A stretch of 6,130 nt of DNA from Shewanella sp. (GTDB taxonomy: Bacteria > Pseudomonadota > Gammaproteobacteria > Enterobacterales > Shewanellaceae), in contig SDWK01000859.1 in assembly GCA_004195335.1 (NCBI GenBank), forward strand, positions 1 to 6,130. Reading direction: 5' to 3'. The stretch's first letter is position 1. Every line of letters starts with the position of its first letter. This document shows positions 5,339 through 6,130 of the stretch, piece by piece. The notes under the pieces were generated by a model. The model did not search any database. It was not told the DNA's origin and saw only the letters and a list, made by a program, of their open reading frames with translations. A program made the translations under genes and the position numbers.

Positions 5339-6074
5339 GCGTTATCCTCAACTGTATCTGGTGGGTTCCAGAGCTTTGCTTATTATTGTCACTGTGAGTC
5401 TGTTTCTCTTTTTGGTCAAGCTAGGATTCTGGCAACTGTCCCGCGCTGAAGAAAAAGAATTATGGCAGAGTCAATTAACGACTCGTCAAACGAACGCCCC
5501 ACTCTCCTATGTTGAGCTACTATCACTTCCTCAAGTCGAGCCACTAACCGGATATCGACTCACAGTAACGGCACGTCCGCTCGCTGGGCAGGTTTTTATC
5601 TTAGATAATCAAGTCTTTAACGGTAGGGTTGGCTACTTAGCAATACAGCTTATGGAGGTCAGTCCCGATAAACCTTGGTTACTGGTTGAATTAGGTTTTT
5701 TACCCGCTACCGCCGACAGAGCTACATTACCCACAATAAAGCCAACAACCATGGTTCAGAGCCTTACCGGACGGCTATACCAGAAACAGAGCAACCCGAT
5801 GAGCCGCGCGCTGATGGCCGAACCCGGTTGGCCAAAGCGCATTCAGAATCTTAATATTGATGAGATGAGTGAGTTGGTCAATCACCCCCTAGCCGCTGCA
5901 GTGCTTCAGCCCGAACAACTTAAAGGCATAGACTTACCTCATCCCTGGAAACCCATTCCTCTGTCGGCTCAGAAGCATAGGGGCTACGCGCTGCAGTGGT
6001 TTTCGATGGCTTTCGCATTCGCAATATTAGTCCTATTCTTTATTTACAGCAGAAAACAAAGAAAGAACAAATAG
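5286..6074 (+). CDS. surf1: SURF1 family cytochrome oxidase assembly protein
   Basis: SURF1 proteins aid insertion of heme a into subunit I. From ATG 5286 the protein has 262 residues. The first helix is about 30-46, running into the family block LGFWQLSRAEEK (46-57). LDNQVFNGRVGY (107-118) and LLVELGFLP (132-140) are the central SURF1 motifs. KHRGYALQWFSMA (230-242) leads into the second helix (about 240-254), and a basic tail follows. The start is uncertain. The open frame continues back to 5136, but that part is antisense to the DUF2909 gene and polar, so I exclude it. ATG 5286 has no clear Shine-Dalgarno. TTG 5316 (252 residues) and GTG 5361 (237 residues) are alternatives. The first two starts overlap the start of the DUF2909 gene. 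Confidence 0.88.
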   Translation: MNSSNRTKTNLKTNNVFTRYPQLYLVGSRALLIIVTVSLFLFLVKLGFWQLSRAEEKELWQSQLTTRQTNAPLSYVELLSLPQVEPLTGYRLTVTARPLAGQVFILDNQVFNGRVGYLAIQLMEVSPDKPWLLVELGFLPATADRATLPTIKPTTMVQSLTGRLYQKQSNPMSRALMAEPGWPKRIQNLNIDEMSELVNHPLAAAVLQPEQLKGIDLPHPWKPIPLSAQKHRGYALQWFSMAFAFAILVLFFIYSRKQRKNK

Positions 6075-6130
6075 ATGACAATAAAAAGAGCACGGTTAAT
6101 TCGAATGATTATCAATCAATTGATGGTTGC
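6075..6130 (+). CDS. Start of a further gene, cut by the window end
   Basis: An ATG directly abuts the surf1 stop (TAG 6072-6074) and stays open for 18 codons to the window edge, beginning MTIKRARLIRM. The immediate adjacency suggests an operon gene translated by coupling. In related clusters a small uncharacterised membrane protein or ctaA/cox15 (heme A synthase) follows surf1. The 18 residues visible are basic and not enough to choose between these. Confidence 0.5.
   Translation, partial: MTIKRARLIRMIINQLMV

Overview
The window carries the front of an aa3/caa3-type cytochrome c oxidase (heme-copper oxygen reductase, A1 type) gene cluster from a gammaproteobacterium. Shewanella or a close relative is my best guess. 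It rests on the gene order (coxB, coxA, ctaG, coxC, reversed DUF2909 gene, surf1), the diheme subunit II, the FNR/EtrA-type operator and the moderate GC content. The species is not determinable from the sequence alone.

Layout: positions 1-30 look like the 3' end of a tRNA or tRNA-like attachment sequence, followed at 89-112 by a clear intrinsic terminator. Positions 113-478 are a long non-coding leader. It holds a perfect FNR-family box (141-154), a possible 20-residue upstream ORF (238-300), a weak terminator-like hairpin (368-400) and a hairpin (441-476) that buries the coxB ribosome binding site. The genes then run coxB (479-2053, subunit II with two cytochrome c domains), coxA (2063-3667, subunit I), ctaG/cox11 (3670-4242, CuB chaperone) and coxC (4239-5114, subunit III), with gaps of 9 and 2 nt and then a 4-nt overlap. 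On the opposite strand follows a twin-transmembrane DUF2909 gene (5338-5120). A surf1 assembly-factor gene (about 5286-6074) starts head-to-head with it. The first codons of a further gene begin at 6075 and leave the window.

How it works together: CoxB takes electrons from soluble or membrane cytochromes c through two fused c-type hemes to CuA. CoxA carries heme a and the a3-CuB oxygen-reducing centre with both proton channels. CoxC stabilises the core. CtaG inserts CuB, and SURF1 helps heme a3 insertion or assembly. The FNR box suggests oxygen-dependent control.

No wholly new protein system is present. The unusual features are at RNA and DNA level: the structured coxB leader with mutually exclusive helices around the Shine-Dalgarno, an exact 18-bp inverted repeat at the ctaG/coxC junction that ends one base before the coxC ribosome binding site, and the overlapping divergent starts of the DUF2909 gene and surf1.
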